Of a DNA stretch of 9,231 bases, positions 5,576-9,231 are shown piece after piece. The stretch is from CAZVLE01 sp964627855 (GTDB taxonomy: Bacteria; Bacillota; Dethiobacteria; DTU022), in assembly GCA_964627855.1 (NCBI GenBank), contig CAZVLE010000008.1:1-9231 (forward strand). The letters are read 5' to 3'. A program made the position numbers and the translations under genes. The number at the start of each line of letters is the position of its first letter. Position 1 is the stretch's first letter. The notes under the pieces were generated by a model that was not told the origin of the DNA, ran no database searches, and saw only the letters and a list, made by a program, of their open reading frames with translations.

Positions 5576-6418
5576 TTGTGTGAATTCTGCCACCAGCACG
5601 GTGAGGGCAAAAAGTGGTACCTGCAAGCAGAAAACTATGCACAGGATCTGCTGAGTGACTTAAAGCGCCGCCAATATATTCATCATTTTTTTGAAGACCC
5701 GGAGCGATTGAAGAGAAACATCGGCCTGCTTGACCATCTGAACAGGCTGCCTGCCTTTGTCCAGGCGGTAGTAAAGCCTTTTCTGATCAACAGGCAAAAA
5801 AGAAAGCATTACGGCCAGGTTTTGCCGATTGAGGAAATTGAAAAGATTTTCGGCTTTATCAACTCGGTAGTCCGGCTGCCCTGTATCTGCCGCCAAGCAA
5901 CTATGGGTAGTGAGCAGCGCTACTGCTACGGGCTAAGCATGGAACCGGGTGAAGAGACTGAAATGGGCCGGTTAATCCGTTCGATTGGGGCCGACTATCT
6001 TACCGGCCCTGATACCTCGGGTCTGGAGACGGTATCAAAAGAAGAAGCCCTAAGCCAGTTTAAGGAGCACGAGAAGAAAAACATGATCCATTCAGTCTGG
6101 ACCTTTGTTACTCCTTTTATCGGCGGGATTTGTAATTGTGATCTGAACTGCATGGCGATGCGGGCAACCGGTAATGCTTACCCGGTAATGTTCCGGGCAG
6201 AGTTTCTGGCAGTAGTGGATAGTGAAGCTTGTAATGGTTGCCAGGCTTGTATAGGCGCTTGCTATTTTGGAGCAATCAGCTACGTGATCAGTGATGAAAA
6301 GGCCTATATTGATCCGCTGAAATGCTACGGCTGCGGGATCTGCCGGGTTTTCTGCAGACAGAACGCCATATCCCTGACCGAGCGCTCATCATTAGCGGAA
6401 GCAGCAAACCTGTGGTAG
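5576..6418 (+). CDS. 4Fe-4S dicluster protein with additional cysteine clusters
   Basis: A 280-residue cytoplasmic iron-sulfur protein; no signal peptide or membrane segment is seen. The C-terminal part is a bacterial-type two-cluster ferredoxin domain: Cys219-222-225-229 and Cys250-253-256-260, both in CxxCxxCxxxC spacing. The last ligand of each cluster may serve the other, as in standard 2[4Fe-4S] ferredoxins. Upstream it has three further cysteine groups: CEFCHQHGEG at the very start (Cys2, Cys5, His6, His8), LPCICR with Cys117 following, and ICNCDLNC (186-192). The mainly helical 10-100 region is unrecognised. I choose the TTG start because GAGGGTG lies 7 nt before it and the CEFC motif begins directly after. 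Related proteins are widespread in anaerobic Firmicutes without an assigned reaction. It is probably co-transcribed with topB, 34 bp downstream. Electron-transfer or redox-sensing roles are inference. Confidence 0.8.
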   Translation: MCEFCHQHGEGKKWYLQAENYAQDLLSDLKRRQYIHHFFEDPERLKRNIGLLDHLNRLPAFVQAVVKPFLINRQKRKHYGQVLPIEEIEKIFGFINSVVRLPCICRQATMGSEQRYCYGLSMEPGEETEMGRLIRSIGADYLTGPDTSGLETVSKEEALSQFKEHEKKNMIHSVWTFVTPFIGGICNCDLNCMAMRATGNAYPVMFRAEFLAVVDSEACNGCQACIGACYFGAISYVISDEKAYIDPLKCYGCGICRVFCRQNAISLTERSSLAEAANLW

Positions 6419-6452
6419 AAAGGCACCTCCAGGAGAAAAGGAGTTTTAGAAG

Positions 6453-8684
6453 ATGAGTAAAACACTGGTTCTGGCCGAAAAACCTTCCGTAGGCAAGGAT
6501 CTAGCCCGGGTTTTGGGCTGCCAGAATAAAAAGAACGGCTACTTTGAAAACGATCGCTACATTGTCACCTGGGCCCTGGGCCACCTGGTGACGCTGGCCG
6601 ATCCCGAGGTCTACAATGAGAAATACAAAGCCTGGCGCCTGGAGGACCTGCCGATGCTGCCCGCTTCTTTCAAGCTTGAGGTAATCAGGGGCTCGGGAAA
6701 GCAGTATAGTCTTGTTAAGCAGTTGATGCACAACGGTGCGGTAACCGAGATTGTAGTCGCCACCGATGCAGGCCGTGAAGGCGAGCTTGTGGCCCGCTGG
6801 ATCCTGGCCAAGGCCGGCGTGAAAAAGAGCCTGAAGCGTCTGTGGATTTCTTCGGTTACCGATAAAGCAATCAGGGAAGGCTTTGCCCACTTAAGAAACG
6901 GCAGGGATTATGAAAACCTTTACGCTTCGGCGGAAGCCCGGGCTGAAGCAGACTGGGTAGTGGGCATCAACGCCACGCGGGCCCTGACGTGCAAGTTTAA
7001 TGCCCAGCTGTCCTGTGGCCGGGTGCAAACGCCCACGGTAGCGATTATTGCAGCCCGGGAAGCTGAGATCACCAGTTTTAAACCACAACCCTATTATGGT
7101 CTTGCCGCCGAGGCTGCCGGGCTGAGGCTTCTCTGGCAGGACAAAGAAAACGGCTCGACCAGAACCTTTAACAAGGAAAAGTGCGATCAAATTTTGGCTG
7201 CGCTCCAAGGCAAAGAGGCCCGCGTCGTTGAGGTAAATAAAGTCTACAAGAAAAAGCCCGCTCCCCAGCTCTACAACCTAACAGAACTGCAGCGCGATGC
7301 AAACCGGCTGTTCGATTTCTCGGCCAAGGATACCCTGGCTATTATGCAGGGACTCTATGAAAACCACAAGGTACTCACCTACCCCCGCACTGATTCCCGC
7401 TATATCTCTTCCGACCTGGTAGAGACTTTAAAGGAAAGAGTGCGGGCCTGCGCCTCTGGGCCATACCGCACCCTGACCCAATCAGTGCTTAAAAACCCGA
7501 TCACCGTAAGCAAGTCCTTTGTTGATAACAGTAAGGTTTCAGACCATCACGCCATTATCCCCACCGAGGAGCCTGCTTCTTTAAGCGCTTTAAGTTTTCG
7601 GGAAAAGAAAATCTACGATTTGGTGGTGAAACGCTTCCTGGCCGTTTTATACCCGCCCTTTGAGTATGAACAAACTACGATTAAAGCAGAAATCGATGGG
7701 GAAACATTTATCGCCCGCGGTAAGATCGTGCTGAAGGAAGGCTGGAAAGCTGTTTATACCGAACCCTTTGAAGACGATGATGACGAAGCTGAGGTCGGGG
7801 TCGGGGCGGAAGAAAATCTTCACCTGGCAGATCAGATCCTGCCTCCGTTGAAGAAGGGCGACTGCCTGAAAATCAAGGTTCTTGAACAAACCAGGGGTGA
7901 GACCAAGCCGCCTCCGCGTTTTACTGAAGGAAGCCTCCTGAAAGCCATGGAGAATCCAGCCCGCTACATGGCCGGTGAAGATAAAAAGTTAATCGCAAGC
8001 ATCAGCAAGTCTGGAGGGCTGGGCACTGTTGCCACCAGGGCCGATGTGATCGAGAAGCTTTTCAACAGCTTCCTGATCGAGTTAAAAGGTAAAGAGATCT
8101 TTACTACGGCCAAGGGCAGACAGCTGCTGGACCTGGTGCCGGCCGATCTGAAGTCTGCCGCCCTGACTGCCGAGTGGGAGTTAAAGCTGGAGGCAATTGC
8201 CAGCGGGGCGCTGTCTAAAGATACTTTTGTGCAAGAGATGAAAGATTATGCAAAGGCCGTGGTTGGTGAAATAAAAGCAAGCGAAAAATCTTTTAAGCAC
8301 AACAATCTTACCGGTAACCGGTGCCCGCAGTGCAACCAGTACCTACTGGAGGTACAGGGCAAGAAGGGCAAAATGCTGGTCTGCCCGGATCGGGAATGCG
8401 GGCACCGGGAGATGGTGGCCAGAACAACTAACGCCCGCTGCCCGCAGTGCCGCAAGAAACTGGAGCTCAGGGGCTCAGGCGAGGGTCAGTTATTTATCTG
8501 CACCTGCGGCTACCGGGAAAAACTGTCTTCCTTTGAGGCGAGAAAGAAAAAGGAAGGCCGAAATGTTTCAAAAAAAGATGTTTCTAAGTTCCTGCAGGAA
8601 CAGAAGAAGGAGAGCAAAGGTTCGATCAATACTGCCCTGGCCGATGCTCTTGCAGAGCTAAAAGAGGCTGAAAGAGAAAGCTGA
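6453..8684 (+). CDS. topB: DNA topoisomerase III
   Basis: Type IA topoisomerase of 743 residues that relaxes and decatenates negatively supercoiled or intertwined DNA by cutting one strand through a 5'-phosphotyrosine. The N-terminal Toprim domain has LAEKPSVGKDLARVLG (7-22, catalytic Glu9) and ATDAGREGELVARWI (103-117, Asp105 and Glu109). Domains II-IV follow, with SCGRVQTPTVAII (187-199) and the active-site Tyr310 in LTYPRTDSRYIS (308-319). KVSDHHAIIPTEEP (361-374) and PPPRFTEGSLLKAME (486-500) are further type IA landmarks. An acidic run (440-446) sits in an insertion. The C-terminus carries two zinc ribbons, Cys624/627/644/649 and Cys663/666/683/685, then a charged tail. AAGGAG precedes ATG 6453. 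Length and the TDAGREGE form fit Bacillus/Clostridium TopB. The gene is intact and follows the iron-sulfur gene closely. Confidence 0.96.
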   Translation: MSKTLVLAEKPSVGKDLARVLGCQNKKNGYFENDRYIVTWALGHLVTLADPEVYNEKYKAWRLEDLPMLPASFKLEVIRGSGKQYSLVKQLMHNGAVTEIVVATDAGREGELVARWILAKAGVKKSLKRLWISSVTDKAIREGFAHLRNGRDYENLYASAEARAEADWVVGINATRALTCKFNAQLSCGRVQTPTVAIIAAREAEITSFKPQPYYGLAAEAAGLRLLWQDKENGSTRTFNKEKCDQILAALQGKEARVVEVNKVYKKKPAPQLYNLTELQRDANRLFDFSAKDTLAIMQGLYENHKVLTYPRTDSRYISSDLVETLKERVRACASGPYRTLTQSVLKNPITVSKSFVDNSKVSDHHAIIPTEEPASLSALSFREKKIYDLVVKRFLAVLYPPFEYEQTTIKAEIDGETFIARGKIVLKEGWKAVYTEPFEDDDDEAEVGVGAEENLHLADQILPPLKKGDCLKIKVLEQTRGETKPPPRFTEGSLLKAMENPARYMAGEDKKLIASISKSGGLGTVATRADVIEKLFNSFLIELKGKEIFTTAKGRQLLDLVPADLKSAALTAEWELKLEAIASGALSKDTFVQEMKDYAKAVVGEIKASEKSFKHNNLTGNRCPQCNQYLLEVQGKKGKMLVCPDRECGHREMVARTTNARCPQCRKKLELRGSGEGQLFICTCGYREKLSSFEARKKKEGRNVSKKDVSKFLQEQKKESKGSINTALADALAELKEAERES

Positions 8685-8724
8685 TCATTTAAAATTGCTG
8701 TCTTAAAAGGTTATTTTGAACCGC
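8685..8724. other. Short convergent gap between topB and the DUF188 gene
   Basis: Only 40 bp separate the two converging stop codons. I see no hairpin with a T-run on either strand, so neither gene has an evident intrinsic terminator here and transcripts may overlap. Confidence 0.5.
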
Positions 8725-9156
8725 TTATGCCCTGTCGATAAGCTCTTCCTGGATGATCTGCTCAAGACACTTTGAAAATTTGTGGTCTTCTGCTTCTGTG
8801 CGTTTCTTTGGACCTTTTGTCCGTCCACCGCTGCGACGGAATTTGGCTTTTGCTTCTCTCTCTTCAAGCATAAAATCAATTGTTTCCGGCCGGAACTCTC
8901 TGCCATCAGGATTAAGTGATCTAACCTTTTTACCCAGAAGCATAGCTGCCAGCCCCCAGTCCTGGGTTACGGCCAAATCACCTTTTTCTGCCAGATTGAT
9001 CACTTTCAGATCGGCTTCCTGGGAGGCGCTGCCTACAACGGTGTGATGATCCGATTCAATGTTATGGTTAAAGCTGGCCACTGTCCACACTGGTACAGCG
9101 TATTGATGGCCCAGTTTAAGGCAGATGAGGAGAAAACTCATCATATGCAATATCAT
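8725..9156 (-). CDS. YaiI/YqxD (DUF188) family protein, N-terminus abnormal
   Basis: The last 130 or so residues of this 143-residue frame are clearly UPF0178/DUF188, a PIN-like fold family of unknown function. The signatures are VPVWTVASFNHNIESD (21-36), EADLKVINLAEKGDLAVTQDWGLAA (48-71 region) and FRRSGGRTKGPKKR (106-119). The family normally begins with a short strand carrying a D-x-D-x-C-P motif, part of the presumed metal site. Here the first 14 residues (MILHMMSFLLIC and on) do not match it, and a TAA lies in frame 2 codons before the ATG at 9156. No properly spaced ribosome binding site precedes any of the early ATGs. The 5' end is therefore probably damaged by deletion or frameshift, or mis-sequenced. 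It converges with topB, 40 bp apart. Confidence 0.72.
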   Translation of the reverse strand: MILHMMSFLLICLKLGHQYAVPVWTVASFNHNIESDHHTVVGSASQEADLKVINLAEKGDLAVTQDWGLAAMLLGKKVRSLNPDGREFRPETIDFMLEEREAKAKFRRSGGRTKGPKKRTEAEDHKFSKCLEQIIQEELIDRA

Positions 9157-9231
9157 AGTCCTTTAAACAAGGTGTGTACGAAAGTATGTCAAATCTGCCG
9201 AATAGCTAATGGCATTCTGTTTGACGCTTCC

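Noticed and set aside
8703..8906. 67-codon minus-strand frame at the topB end
   Set aside because: It overlaps the DUF188 frame, which has clear family motifs in the other reading frame.
9163..9231. Open minus-strand frame entering from the right edge and ending in TAA at 9163-9165
   Set aside because: It could be the 3' end of another gene, but 22 codons with no recognisable motif are too little to support a call.

Overview
The window looks like a chromosomal stretch from an anaerobic low-to-mid GC Firmicute (class Clostridia, perhaps Desulfotomaculum/Pelotomaculum-like). This is inferred from purine-rich AGGAGG-type ribosome binding sites, TTG and GTG starts, sigma-A-like promoters, a Bacillus/Clostridium-type TopB and a cysteine-rich 4Fe-4S protein typical of strict anaerobes. 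No species can be named from the sequence alone.

Left part (1-3350). The 3' part of a RelE/ParE-type toxin gene runs in from the left edge. It is followed by about 450 bp without a convincing gene: a GC-rich patch, a small hairpin and a short decayed-looking reading frame. Three minus-strand genes come next, each with its own ribosome binding site and well separated: an LCM/TcmP-type SAM-dependent methyltransferase, a second unrelated class I SAM-dependent methyltransferase, and a cupin-fold protein. Nothing shows that these three form one operon.

Middle part (3514-5526). Two complete type II toxin-antitoxin modules lie back to back around a broken membrane-protein gene. On the minus strand is a ribbon-helix-helix antitoxin with a MazF/PemK toxin, with overlapping stop and start codons and a strong promoter covered by an 11-bp direct repeat. 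On the plus strand is an AbrB/MazE-type antitoxin with a Doc/Fic toxin, reading from an extended -10 promoter with a very short leader. With the RelE gene at the left edge, three toxin families with different biochemistry occur within 5.5 kb. This, the frameshifted membrane gene and the decayed segment suggest an accessory, turnover-prone region.

Right part (5576-9231). A likely two-gene plus-strand operon encodes a 4Fe-4S dicluster protein with additional cysteine clusters (TTG start) and, 34 bp downstream, DNA topoisomerase III (TopB) with two C-terminal zinc ribbons. Convergent to topB is a YaiI/YqxD (DUF188) gene whose C-terminal two thirds match the family but whose conserved N-terminal metal-site segment is missing or scrambled.

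I found no rRNA, tRNA, CRISPR array or intact transposase. The most interesting items are the toxin-antitoxin cluster with its visible promoter architecture, the multi-cysteine iron-sulfur protein next to topB, and the two damaged genes.
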